This document shows positions 21,022 through 33,998 of a DNA stretch of 64,000 nt, piece by piece. The stretch is taken from NCBI RefSeq assembly GCF_963675165.1, contig NC_087379.1, forward strand, positions 7,656,339-7,720,338, read 5' to 3'. How positions within the stretch are numbered: position 1 is the stretch's first letter; each line of letters opens with the position of its first letter. The translations under genes and the position numbers were made by a program. The notes beneath the pieces were generated by a model, which saw only the letters and a program-made list of their open reading frames with translations, ran no database searches and was not told where the DNA came from. Source of the DNA: Halichondria panicea. Lineage: Eukaryota > Porifera > Demospongiae > Suberitida > Halichondriidae.

Positions 21022-23397
21022 TCTGAATGATCCACAGAGGAGAACACTATCATGAGGTGGGTATAAAGTATATTATGTGTGTACAGTATCATCGACTCTC
21101 GCTATTCTGGCTCTCTGAAGTACGGCCACCTCAATATACCCGCCATTTGGTTTGGCACGGATTGCTAGCTATAGTTGTTTATACTACACACTTGCCTTGA
21201 AATGTATACCTGCCAGTTCTGGCTGCCCCTAACTATATGTGATATATACGTTTTTATTTTTATTACGGCCGGATGTGACGTTTTGGGTGTAGTTTGGCAG
21301 ACAAGAGCATTATCTTTGCACCGCAAAATCATGCAGTCATTAGATTCGAGGTAGGGTCGTTTTAGCCGCGGCTATTTTCTGAAATGTGGCTACCTCGCTA
21401 TTCTTGCCAAGCTCCACTGTCTAAGTGTGGCTGGATTAACAATGTATGTGCATGGTATTGCATGCATGTGTGTGTGCAAATTAATAAAGTGTGTTTTATC
21501 GTTGTGTTTTCCATTCAGGTTTTTGAGTTGATTGAATCATAGATTGAAGAGTTAGAGGGATAGGAAGCGGAGTGGTGCACGTGATGATTTTACATTGAAT
21601 CTGCAGTGGAGCCTCGAAAATTATCCGCGTTACTCCCTATGAATGAGGCTATTAAGCACATTTTTGCCGGGTAACTCCCAAAGCTGTGTTTCCTCGAGAA
21701 ATCATCTCTTTCAGCAACTTATAACACGCCTAGTCCATGAGCCACGTGTAGTACTTGCTAATGACTGACCACACCCAGTAAAAAGAGACTTTCCAATAAA
21801 GTTATATATGTTCCCAAGGCTGTTTTAGAGCTATTGGAACATGTAACGTGTAAGCGTGCTGGTTATGACTACTACAATAGGTATAGACCTTGAAATATAA
21901 GTGAGTTGCACGGACTAAGCACAGTTACTTGTAGTTTATTATGCACTGCATGGGTGTAGAAATAGATATTGTTGTGGTGGCCTCGATTAAACTGCAGCGT
22001 ATATAGCGCAGATGTTACTCGAGATACCAACCGTTTCCTATCCCTATAACTCTTCAATCTATGATTGAATTAAGCTGTTGAGATGCATGGTAGTGTGCGG
22101 CCATTTATAATAATAATGCTGTATCCAGCGTGAGTTTTTAAGCCTTGGCTATTTTCTGAAATAGCAGCTTGCCTGATAGAGTGGACATGGTCACTATAGG
22201 TATATTGTTGTGTTAAGATCTGTACGCTTATATATAATTATAATTATGCTTCGATCAAGTCCAGCTCATGCAGTAACGATTGGTCTATAGATACAATAAT
22301 TATATTTAATCTGCTATAATTTATTTATACCTTTTACAGGAAGCTAGAATTATATTAGCTGTTCCTGGTATAACTGCATTGATCACCTAAAAAAAGCTTG
22401 CTGAATGGAACCTCATGTACAGACTGTCAGAGCTCACTTCACTTTGCATGGTCCAGTGATAGCTATGCATACACGAGCTGATAGCACCAGATTCTGTGAT
22501 GGCAGTCCTAAATTTAACTTGGCCATTTTGGTCCACTGCGCATGCACTGTGTAAAAGCTCATAGCCATGGCAGCAGAACCTAATTTCATATACGCACCAG
22601 ATTCTAAATTGAAGTTGGCCACTTTGGTCCACTGATCCATCAGCAATTATGTATACCAGGTCTAAGATTTGTTGATTCACCTTATAGCTGCTACAATACC
22701 ATGCATATGCACCCTCAATAGCCTTCACTCCTTATCCAATGTGCAACAAGTATCCAATATGAATGGAAGTGTTAGAACTAACGGTTCTTAAGAATTCCAG
22801 GTAATAAAGATAGAGAAAGAAAGCAAAGCAAATCTGAGTACCTGAGTTTCTTTAAAGTGGTTTGTCAGATATTATGATACTGTTGAAATTGGTGTATAGG
22901 ACACTACCAACAAGAAACGATAATCTGTCGTTTAATGGAATTATATATATACACAAGGATAATAATAATCGGCAACTACTAAAGCCGCTATATATAAAAA
23001 TCCTGGTAAGACTGCAATGTTATGCTATATTTTTAGCTCATAAAATTAATGTTCACTCTGGAATAATAAACTGTATATAGTAACTGAACTCTAAACTCGT
23101 TGAACCTATTTACTTATAAATCTTATAAATTATTATTATGTATATTTTATCCTCACGTGATTTTTGTGTTTATGCCATGCTAGCCTCGTTGTTCGCCTAA
23201 CTGTTATAAAAGCGAAAACTCGGCCTGGGATCGAGGCTAATGCCATGCATGTGTTTTCTGAAATAAGATTTAATTTGTCACTGGTGTCTCAGAACTAACT
23301 ATGGTCCTATATAGTTGTCAGCGCATGCTTAAAATTTTCATTGTATTTGTGTCGGCTAATTAACCAATAATACATTGTATTATAGAAAATTCACAGA

Positions 23398-23580
23398 TAC
23401 CGTATGCCGGTGGAAAATTTCGAGGTGTTTTTTAATTTCGCGTTTTTTGTGGGTGGCTGCATGCAGAACACGAAAATTAGAACCCGTGGAAGGCTTCATA
23501 TGCGCATGCAAGATAGGTGCCACAACACCCTACTACCCGCGAAATGTTCTAAATATTGAAAATTTTCCACCCGTATGGTA
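23398..23580. mobile_element. MITE (accgtatg-cggtggaaaattt ends) nested in the transposon
   Basis: The left end ataccgtatgccggtggaaaatttcg is mirrored by gaaaattttccacccgtatggtac. About 180 bp, no coding potential. It is nested within the large transposon, so it inserted later. Confidence 0.65.
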
Positions 23581-25588
23581 CATATAGTATACACATTATA
23601 GAGAGCTGCTTCACAAGGAGAGTTGCCATGCAGTTGTGCTGCAGCATGATTATAGTGACCCAGCTAGGGCATGTAACTTCATGGATGATGATTGAATGCC
23701 TCAAATTATGAAGGTTTAGCAGGCTGCTGGACCTCTCTGATATTCTAGACCTCTATTTGTAACTCATAATTTATGTTTGAGAAAGGTAGATTCTCTTCAT
23801 GGCTCTGAGCTGCCAGAAACAACACTCGAATGAACAGGTATACATATACACTCCAGTCCTGTGAGTATAGGAAAGATTACCAAAGACAAAAAGAGGGTTT
23901 CAACCTTACCTCACACTATCCAGTCTCCTCCCTTAGTAGAAAAGAGGAGCACTGTTGGGATAGCTGGATATTATCATTGCTCTTGTGCAGAGAAGTATAG
24001 ACATTCTATAATAATATATGTGTACATGCGATGTAAATTAAATGTGTCGTATTAAACAGGTCATTGTCAATCCCCCTGATGATGGCACCACCAAGTCCTC
24101 TAGCTCACATGCACTCTTCACTTCATCCACCATAAGATAATTATACCAATGATGGATCTAGATCTTTCCAAACAAAAATGACTTGATATGATAGAACCAC
24201 ACAACAAATCTGACCTTGACGAGCTTTAATTGTCAAGATTTGTAGCCTCCTCACTTGTTCTTCTGTCTTCAGAATAATGTTTTCTAAATAATTAAGAGCC
24301 ATTCCAATCGATTAATGATAAACGGGATACTGACTGCTAGTACGATAGTACACGAATATAAATGTGAACAAAAATATCCATTAGTCTAATTTTTAATCTA
24401 CTTGAATGACTGGCGCATGCATGCGCAGACAACTAGTGCAGGCCTATAGTTGTTCACCTAAACGTTATAAAAGCGAAAACTCGGCCTGGGATCGAGGCTA
24501 GCTATAATATAAAGCTACGACAATTCAGATGTAGATTAAATTTGGAATGTACCTTGCCATGTCTTGAACATGCACACGCATACATTGCATGCAAAAATAG
24601 TTTTTTTATGCATGAGTCTAATCTATAGCTACACAATTGTATTGGCCGCATCTCCTTTAACACGCAGGAAGAAACATCAATGATCATTAACTCTATCTGC
24701 TGCCATTGACTATAAGTTGGACTTACTATTCCTCACGAATACTAAACTATTAATTTTTATCTTTACACTATATACTTGTAATAATTTATACACTTGTACA
24801 CCTATCTCTGGTGGTGTGTTAATTGTTATTATTGTTGTAACATGCATGATATTACTACATGTTTTACTTCATTGAAAGATATTTTCCCCGCCTATATAGC
24901 ATGCAGTATGCAAGGATATCGGGTACACTTACCAGTACTATAGGTTTTGCGTTATTGTTGAGAATTGATTATTTAATAAACTGATTAAATTTGCTGATTA
25001 TATAAGCATGTACCGCGAACATTTATATGCAAGATTAACGCATGCATGCATGTATGCTGCAGAAAGGCTGCGCTATTCTGTGAAAATTAAATCTGCGAAA
25101 ACCTTTTTATTAAACAGTCATCGTGCGAAGTTTATGTATACCCACTATATACAATGCTCGTAAAAAATTCATTTTTGGTACATGTATATTGAACTGTAAT
25201 ATGCATGCTAGCTATTCTTTTATGCTCAAGTTAACAGCCTATATTATAATTGCCTCCAAAACACGGCATATAGGCCCCATGTCGTTGCACAAGTAACACA
25301 AACTAATAATGGCCATAAAATTTATGCATATGACCTCTATCTATTAATTCTACAATATATAGGAGATAATATTACCTACCATGCAGTACTTCCGGGCCTA
25401 CAAAATATGTTTATACTATAATTATGACTCGTATATTGACCTGTACGTATTTCAAAACCTCCCTATTATTCTAGCTCATAAATGTAATAAAAGTGCCTAT
25501 TATCAGTGCAATCTGTTGAAGGTGTGCATGCATGTGCTCCATTTATAGGATGCTTATATACGGTCTCACCAAAGAAAGTTTGGCATTA

Positions 25589-25855
25589 TCAAACTGCCCG
25601 TGTTGGTGAATCCTGCTGAGGAGCGTGTTGGTGGCTATCTTGTAGATATTGATTGGCAACATGTCGACTAATCTGCTTCAGCGATTTCTTCACTTCACAA
25701 CTGGGAGCAGTGTATTGTCTGTCAGCAGTATCATCGTACAATTCAATCGTCTGAGTGGGCCAGGAGGCCCTGTGCGCACAACACATGTGATGCTTTGCTA
25801 AAGCTACCAATCTCGTATGCCAATTATAGCGAATTTCACGGAAAGTGGATGGCAA
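25589..25855 (-). CDS. Unidentified 88-residue open frame in the transposon
   Basis: An open frame of higher GC content than its AT-rich surroundings, with a charged, globular-looking composition (FREIRYNWHTRLVALAKHHM near the start). It lies upstream in sequence of the transposase but on the same strand, so it could be a second exon set of an accessory protein or a decayed fragment. No family recognised. Confidence 0.25.
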   Translation of the reverse strand: MPSTFREIRYNWHTRLVALAKHHMCCAHRASWPTQTIELYDDTADRQYTAPSCEVKKSLKQISRHVANQYLQDSHQHAPQQDSPTRAV

Positions 25856-26473
25856 TCCTCAACGACAATGACCTTTGTTGCATGGGTAATGAACTGTTTG
25901 TAACTTCTTTCTGAATGGACCATGAACTTCTTAATTAAGTATCGTCATTATCATTATGTTACTATTCCCTGAATGGACCTTGAACTTCTTAAGTTTAATT
26001 ATTTGTGCTGATCACGTCATAATTGTTTTGGCTATATACACAGTAAAAACAGATAATTATGTTATAATAACATAAAACATCTCAAATAAAATGCATCATT
26101 TGAAATTATTTTAATGTAGAAATGACATAAATTTCTGTCATTTTAACACTAAAATACGATGATGCATCCCATATAACATATGTGTTTTTGCTGTGCTATA
26201 CTTAGCTTACTCTCAGTGTCATCCTTCATTTCAATCAATCACCTTCATGGATGTTCATAATAATTATATGATTATCGTCAATTCTAACAATAACTCCCTT
26301 TCATTATATAGGTAGTATTGTTTTGGCTTATAGCTATGTACTGCATGCATACTCTCATTAATCATTTTTCATGTTGATAATTATGAGCTTTGTTTACTGA
26401 GCATCACAATGGCATGCATCAAAATAATAATTATGTAAGAATAACATCAAAATTGAGTCATCATGGTCATGTT

Positions 26474-29400
26474 TTATACCGTAATCGTTGACATAAACTG
26501 CAAAACTTGTTCATACAAATCAATGCCAAACTCATCAGAAGGTGCTAACGGATTAACAGCTTGCTGTAGGAGAGCAAAATTCTCTGAACTTAGCCTTATT
26601 GGCACCTCAGGCACAACTATAGAACGTCCCTGAGACGGGATGGGGCCTTCCATATCAATTCCATATTCTTCCTCCACATTCTCAAAAAAATCCAAAGCTG
26701 CGAGTCGTGCTGCAAAAGTAGTGCCCCTGTTGTAAACAACTGGTGTGGAGACTTATGGTGTGCAGTTCGGATTGAGTGATGGTTCCATCCACCAATGAAC
26801 AGTGCAAGTGCCTGATTAATACGTGGAATGAACACATAATGAAGGGAATACAGATGCGTCTCATTCAAACAGTCTAATAGATCCACTTGTTCCATAAAGT
26901 AAAACAGCTTGTAAAAGAGAATAGTCACAGCGGTGCATGTCCCTCCATATAGTCGCTCTATGCGTTGATTATGGACCGAGGCTCCTACAATCACACTCCT
27001 CATATCATGTCCTAACATGTGACGTGCCACCAATACATTTTCCCCACCTTGGTCCATTCTTATAATTATACGAGATGGCAGCTGATGCTTTTGAACTGCA
27101 CACAAAAATAATTCGTACACGGTTGACGATTTATTATTGCCACAACACTTCAAGAAAGTCACCAGCCTACTGCAGCCGTCAATGCAGCCACGAGTGACGA
27201 TTCTCCATCTAATAAGCTTATGATGTGAATCTGAAACAAGATAATTCAACCATAATTAATTTTAATGTGATGAAAATTAGTCAATACTATAATGAAAGCA
27301 CCGCAGGTGCTGACGCCTCGATGGAGATGCCAAAGCTACATAACATAAAGCTACTAATAGCTTTTATACACATGATAAACATTTTTGATTTTGCTGCATG
27401 CAAACTTAGAGTGGGTAATGATTGACCATGATTATTTAAACAATAAAACAATCGATGCCAAAAGTTCAAGTCTAAAATTAATGGCTGCATCAGCAGAGCC
27501 TTGCAGCTCTCTTCTCACTCTTGTAATGCAGCTACCAATAGCTAGCATTCTAGTGCAGAGCTAACTACTAAGTAGAGTAGCAACACTCGGTAAATAAGTT
27601 TGGCTACGTGCCCGGCTTCTGAAAAGACTGCAATGGCATTCCAAGTAAGCAAAACTAGGCGTAACTCGAGAACGAAGCATTATTTTGCAAATCCACGAAT
27701 TAAAATCCAAGTAAACATGACTATAGAAGCCTATAGAAACTCTTACTTGCACTTGATTGCAGTCTACACACACATAGACACACAAACGTATACCTCGCTT
27801 GCGCATGCGCACCGAGGCATAATAATGGTCTAACTGGTTTGGGTTTACGGGGCTGCCCAGGGTAATTAAAAGCGTATCACATACGGATCAGTAATTGCAC
27901 AGGATTCAAACAACAGCTGCGGCTAAAAATATTATTAAAATTGCTGAGAACGGCATCATAAACGATTAGGTTACTCGTATAAGGGATTAAGAACACTCAT
28001 AACAAACACAGGCAAGGGCCAATTAGAAGCCTTGCCATTGCTTGTTACTCGTACTACTTGATCAGAGGCTGCAGCTATATACGATATTTTGCTAGCAATT
28101 AGAATTCGAGAGACCAGAAAGGTGTTCATTACGTCTACTAACGCTCCAGTAAAATGAGACCGCTTCCTTTTTTGCCTTTGGAAAGGGCTACTTTTAACCG
28201 TGCGTAAAGAATCTCACGCACGGAATAACTCTTCTTTGATAAGAATACACAAGTCACAAATTAATACTCGCGCTTATTTATTAATGTTACCATGCAGACT
28301 CAATTACAAACACATCTATGGCTGCTTGTCGCGGCTAAATGTTTGGCATCCATCCACGCATTATGTAATTTGTGGTTAGTTCTACGCTGGGACAACTCTT
28401 TGATAAGTAGCATACCAGTTCAACAGGAAGTGGTTTAGCAGGTAAGTTCTTTTCACCTGCACAAACTCAAAGTCTACCATGTGAAAGTCTACACTAAAAA
28501 GCTGCTACTTAGCTAGCAGCTACTGTAGATACCAGTATCAATATGACTCAGAGGTGATTACGGTTAAAGTTTATTGAGGCTACTATTTGAGAGCGGCTTT
28601 TATCGCACTGAAGATGGGGATTAATTTTAGAGGCTACTACTATATTTGAGTGTGGGCTTTATACAAGGGCAGATTTTGACGAATATCAAAAGGATGATAC
28701 CGTATATTTATTCGATCTAAGGTGACACTTTTAAAGCCTAATTTTGGAGGTTGAAAAATTATGTTGAAGTCTTGGTGTTGCATATTTGATCGTTGTTTCT
28801 CTATAGAGGCTATATAGTTTGACCTCTATTTAGAATGTGACATACAAAAATATTGTCAACACAGCAGTCGCTACAGTATAGCCGGACCACGAATATTTTA
28901 CCCAGCGACCTTGACTACCTTTACCTGCAGTGCAAGCAGAAAATAAGATCCACGAATGGACTTCCTCCCGCTCCCCCCCTAAACATCTGCATTCAGGAAT
29001 ATGGAAAGGCAATCTCAAAACCCACTAGAATTTATCCTAGATCGACCTTCGAATGAACACCAGTCATGTCTCTGTTATTAATTATTAAACAGGGTGTTGA
29101 AATAATTATGGTGACTTTTAGACCCCCCTTATTTCCACTCGCTACTTCAAAGTCCTGTAAATGACACCCTGCTGACTAAATAACCCGAAATAACCTGCTA
29201 TACAGTACTTTTAGAGGTTACAAAATTGCATATTATGGAGGGCCGTGCATGTCCCATATTTGGAGGGCTGCTTTACATGGATACCTTTAGCTATTTTCCA
29301 ACAATCAACATCAAGCTTTTGGGAGACTTAAAGAAGGCCTGTAAGGCCTTAAAGTTATTGCGGGGGACAAGATAATCCCTCTTTCCTATTTTTCCTATAA

Positions 29401-30039
29401 TTATATCTACATGTATATGGTTCCAGTTTTCAATATGCATTTACAAAAACTTGTACAAATAATAATTATACCCACCAATATGCCAGAGGGAGTTTGGACC
29501 AGCAACTGAGTAAGGCTGTCGTCGACTAAGACCACCCATCAATCTTGAAGCTGCACTTAATGGGTCAGATGACCTTAGAGAACATCGGACTCTATCCCTT
29601 GACATTAATCCCATTCTTCTCAGCCTTCCACATACCATCATAATGACTCTTAACGTCGGGGATTCTGAATGAACTTCCTTGACAATTCTGTTGAGCTCAT
29701 CATTTGATAAAGTTGTTGCAGAGTCATCCAGCAATTCAAACTCAACTCGTCTTCTGTATACACTAGTAAAACATGTATTACTTATGTTTATCAGTCAAAA
29801 ACTTAATTATATATGGTCATACAAGACACACCCAGCAGGGCCGCAATTTCAGTCCAGTTAAAATTTAGTGATGATAGGTACACTAGTTGTTCCTTTTCAA
29901 TTTCAAACTTAGGTCTTCCTCTTCCCAAGATTCTTCTAGCAGCTTGATACTGGAATTTGCTGGTTTCTACATCCAACATCTCTTCATATTGCACCCACTG
30001 TCTGTGTACACTTCTCAGGCACTCTAGTAGATGAGCCAA
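26474..30039 (-). pseudogene. DDE/rve integrase-like transposase (IS3EU-type), damaged
   Basis: Three minus-strand segments can be read. 30039 to about 29810 is an N-terminal helix-turn-helix region (LNFNWTEIAALLGVS). 29476-29762 is a linker beginning VYRRRVEFELLDD and ending PNSLWHI. 27230 to about 26700 is the rve catalytic core. The core keeps a DDE triad: Asp at the WHI/D junction (intron 29475-27231), Asp in RMDQGGEN and Glu in NQRIERL. Damage: the C-terminal part ([15 protein letters not shown] to a stop at 26474-26476) is in a different frame from the core, implying an indel near 26690-26715. No proper GT donor joins segment 1 to segment 2. The family is known from many invertebrate and fish genomes as integrase-domain proteins. 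Confidence 0.7.
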
Positions 30040-30338
30040 ATTCGATTGATTACTAGCTCATCTTCTTCTCCAACTTCAGAACCCCCTTGCAGCATTTGAT
30101 CAGATAGTTGCATGCAAGTACTCAGACAAACTTCTAGTCTTGACAAAACATAGTCACAAAATTCTCGATTCGCTATTCATGTTGATGTTCTGTGTTCTCT
30201 AGGAATCTACTGACATCAATAAAGTATTGACTCCATGCTCCAAACAATTCATCCTGCTCAGCCATTCTAGCTAGCTAGCTAGCTTGTTATGAAAGCTAAG
30301 GCATGCAAGGTTGCTTATGCGCATGTGCATATGAAAAG

Positions 30339-30445
30339 GTTATAAGGTCACGTACGTCATGCTATAAGGTTATGTACGCCACGTTATAAGGTCACGTACG
30401 TCATGCTGTATGCCACGTTATAAGGTCACGTACGTCATGTTATAA
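30339..30445 (+). repeat. Subterminal direct repeats at the transposon's right end
   Basis: Three copies of gttataaggtcacgtacgtcatg or close variants, each with an acgtacgt palindrome. The words acgtcatgctgta match the hairpin at the left end, so both ends carry related candidate transposase-binding sites. Confidence 0.8.
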
Positions 30446-30643
30446 CATTCAAACGTCATAACGCCATCATTTCTTTATGTTACAAACCGCTTGCCATACG
30501 GACTTTACACAGTTTCTGTTTTTGCAAACAAAATGTAAAATGTTTCATATCATAAAATACATTTAATTCAACAATAAATATGACAACCAAAAAAAATCAC
30601 ATGAGATTATGAGATATTTGAGTATAAATAAAGTTAACAGTGT

Positions 30644-33600
30644 TCAGTTCTTTGGTCTGTGTAGATACCTCAAGCTGAGGTAGGCAAGACAACGGACGAA
30701 CAGAGCAATACCAATGAGGACGAGGACATTAGCATAAAACGGTGTATCCACTCCGAGGCCGTCCAGAATGTCCGTCCCTGAGATGGTGGCATTGCCAGTG
30801 GAGTTACTACACACTGCATACTCTGACATCTCAGCACAACTGGAATATGAGAAGAGAAAGATAGTTGAACACTTGCAGCATAATTTCTACACAATTTGAA
30901 CACACCTATATTGCACATGAGGTGGAAAGTTGATCTGGAGACTGCTCCTAAAACTGTACGTAATGAAGGACAAATACTGTGCCCACTGCAGCCAAAATGG
31001 TAGAGATTGCACATAGAAACCGCCCAGCAACATACACGACAACACAATCAAAGCCCCATAAACTATGATACGCCTTAGATCCATGATAAGAGCTCCTAGG
31101 AACAAGCCCAGAGATTGACCCACAAAACAGGTGAGGATAAGAGTGAACCAGGTCCCAAAGAACCCATCTGCTCCGCTATTCAAACCGACAATAAAGTAAG
31201 TGATGATATGGAAGAGTGATGGGGCGAACAACATGAGAGGCAGTTCACTGACAAGCTTGGCCATGAAGTAAGCTGAGAGGTGGTATGTGCCACTGGCCCG
31301 TTCTTTGGTAACCACTGGGTGGTCACTAGGAACTGTAGTGGATGGGGGGGGGTTTAGTAATAAATTATAAGTACGCACTTGATTAGGTACTTACAAGTGA
31401 AAGCTGCTCCAAATGTAGAGTTGAAAGACCAGAAGATTATCGTGAAAAATAGCTATAAAATGGAAGTAAAATTCAATACCGGCAAGTCATACCATACATA
31501 AACGAAATATTCATCTACATCTATAGTCATACTAAACACAAACAACTAACTCACATATCCATATCCGTCAGATATGCTTCTCTCTATTTTGGGCACTTGA
31601 AACCAGACCAGAGCAACGACAACAGCCAAGAGTACAGCTTGCACCACGTTGAGGAATGAGAGGAGATTGTGTCGGGACTCTCTGAATGTGCGTACAATGA
31701 GTACAAGGAACTGCCAGTACCATCGAGTGGCCCACTTGCGGTCCTGGGGGATGTGTCTCCCCTCCCCCTCGTTACTGTGGGTGGATACAGTCTCACTACT
31801 GTTTTCTGATGAACCTAATCCACTGTCTGGGAGAGCTAAGTGATTTACTGTGCTCTTGGATGAAATAACAGCAACGTCAGGGTTCAAAGGGTCATCGACA
31901 GACACTGTAGGTGGGCGTGACAATCGAGGGCTTGATGCATACTCTTCAATTTTAACATCAACTTCAGCTTGCATCTCTACATCATCAATTGCTGGTGGGA
32001 GGGGCTGGGGGGAACGACTGAAGAGCTTCTGCCACCACTTCCTGTGAGAGAATAAATACAAATACAATATTATTAGAGCAGTTGGATGTGCTCACTTGAT
32101 GACTGGCCTCTCCTCTTGTTTAGGGTCCTCTCCAATGAGCACCTTGCGACTGCTGTCCACACTCACCAACTCAACTGCATGGGAAATAACAATCATAAGC
32201 AATTGTCCAATGAGATGGGATATACTCACGAAGATAGTCAGCAGGGTTGTAATGCATGGTACACCTCAGTCCTACACTGGCTACATAGTCCATGGCTTCT
32301 GAGGCTGCTCCAAAATAGGCAACCTAATATATTGTGTGTGGGGGTAAACAATGTACAGGAAGTATCAAGGTATCAATGGTGAGGCTACATGCCTGTATCC
32401 TGGGGCTATTTGCAAGCTGTATACATGCTACCAAGAGTTCATGAACTCTTGATGTTACAGGATGCAATTTTGGCTAAAAACAAAACTAGAGGACATAATA
32501 TTACTTTCACTGAATGGTGCAATGCCCCACAAAACCACAATATTAATTTTAGCCTATAATGATTACAAATGAATGGTGCAATGCCCCACAAAACCACAAA
32601 TAAGTTTTCCAACACAATGTGATATGGTGCAATACCTTTCCCTTGGCCATGAGGAGTAGTCCATCAAACATGTGGAACAGTTGTGAGGAGGGTTGATGGA
32701 TGGAGGTGATGACAGTCTTGTTGTCCTCCCTTGCCACACTGACTAGGATCTCCAACAGACTCAGAGCACTGCTGCTGTCTAGACCTGACGTGGGCTCCTG
32801 CATGGGGAAACAAGGATGTTTACACAATACACGAATTGCTCTATGCATAAATACATTCTTTCCTAGTAGTGCAAAATCTCCTAATAACTTACATCCAGTA
32901 GCAGTAGGTGTGGGTCAGTGAGCAGCTCACAGCCAATGTTGGTTCTTTTCTTCTCTCCTCCTGACAAACCCCTCGCCAGTGGATTGCCAATAACTGCACA
33001 CAATGTTAAAAATTGTACCATTATAATTATAGTTGACAATATTCCTTACTTGTGCTAGCACAGTCCTCCAGATGAAGTGTTTTGATGATCTCCTCCACTT
33101 TGTTGAGTTTCTCTCTGAAACTGTACTCTCGTGGTAGTCTCAGCAACGCAGAATACTGCACACACACAAGTTCATTATAGGGCACAACACTATAGTACAC
33201 ATACTCACGGTGATGGTTTCTCTGAGGGTGAGGTTAGGGAAAAATATGTCAGCCTGGAGTACATAGCTGGTCTTCCTTCTGTTCTTCTTGGTGAGCTTTC
33301 GTCCATTGAGTGTCATCAAGCCAGAGCTCTTCTTGACCTGACCAGCCAGAGTGTTGAGCAATGTCGTCTTGCCAGAACCAGAGGGCCCGAGAATGGCCAG
33401 CACAGCTCCTGGTCGGGCATGACCTGACACACTCCACAGTATTCTTTTGGTAGCCACATCCACACAGATGTCCTTGAACACTAGGCCCTGTAGATAGGAG
33501 GTCACACACACGTACACATACACACACACAGATTGACCAACCTCTGATTTATTCTCTGGTAGGCTCTCAGGCTCCTCTTTGTGACCAAACAATAGTTTAA

Positions 33601-33661
33601 TAGCAGAGGATCTCCTCCTAGTCCTCTCGCCATGGTGGCTGTTATCTCCCATCAGTGGCAC
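30644..33661 (-). CDS. ABCG-subfamily half-transporter, copy A
   Basis: Eleven minus-strand exons: 33542-33661, 33209-33487, 33050-33155, 32893-32993, 32636-32797, 32230-32323, 32096-32174, 31555-32041, 31395-31452, 30906-31332 and 30644-30839, about 702 residues. ABCG proteins have an N-terminal ATPase domain and a C-terminal six-helix domain, and dimerise to export lipids or xenobiotics; ABCG2 is the closest type by layout. Walker [10 protein letters not shown], signature LSGGEKKR and Walker B LLLLDEPTSGLD are intact. A long Ser/Pro/acidic linker (exon 8) precedes the first helix. The extracellular loop before the last helix has cysteines and NST/NAT glycosylation sites. It is head to head with a near-identical copy B; 337 bp separate the starts. 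Confidence 0.92.
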
Positions 33662-33998
33662 AGACTCTTGATCTTAGGATAGCAGTACGAATAGTCACCT
33701 TTTGATAATCACTCATTAATTTTCTTTTTATAATCTGTAATAAACAAAGGAAAACCCCTAACATTTTTGCACCATTTCCTTGAAACATGTGATTACACAC
33801 AGCAGAATTCAGACTGGCTCCACCTACTAAAGATGTGGTTTTTCATCCAAGAATGGGCGTGTCTCAATGCATGACAATTGCACCATCCACCTGCAAGTCA
33901 CCAATCAATTCATCTCTGCATCTCTGCTGCATGCTCTATATAGCAGCTAGCTAGCTACCGGTAGTTTAGAATATAACAACTCACAATCACAATAAATT
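33662..33998. promoter_or_regulatory. Divergent promoter between ABCG copies A and B
   Basis: 337 bp separate the two start codons. Unlike the flanking genes the spacer is not itself palindromic. It contains an agctagctagct run near 33945-33957 and no obvious TATA element at a fixed distance. Confidence 0.4.

Larger units (their letters stand above)
20469..30498. mobile_element. 10-kb IS3EU-like DNA transposon with 24-bp TIRs and 6-bp target duplication
   Basis: The left end starts tatggcaagcggtttgtaac, and the right end is its reverse complement over 24 bp. cggact flanks both sides (20463-20468 and 30499-30504), a 6-bp target duplication. A DDE/rve integrase-like transposase lies on the minus strand in the right third. 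The 6-bp duplication and integrase-type transposase together point to the eukaryotic IS3EU superfamily, an assignment from memory. Subterminal regions contain a perfect 29-bp hairpin (left) and three direct repeats (right). The left 5.8 kb is AT-rich with no identifiable gene and several MITE-like fragments. The transposase is broken, so this copy is probably inactive. Confidence 0.8.

Noticed and set aside
22387-22728. A 113-residue minus-strand frame inside the transposon
   Set aside because: No conserved pattern, odd Cys/Trp content, and overlapping alternative frames; likely chance.
26617-27249. Integrase-core protein as a sign of a retrovirus or LTR retrotransposon
   Set aside because: No LTRs, reverse transcriptase, protease or gag nearby; instead precise inverted repeats and a 6-bp duplication enclose it, so it is a DNA transposon.
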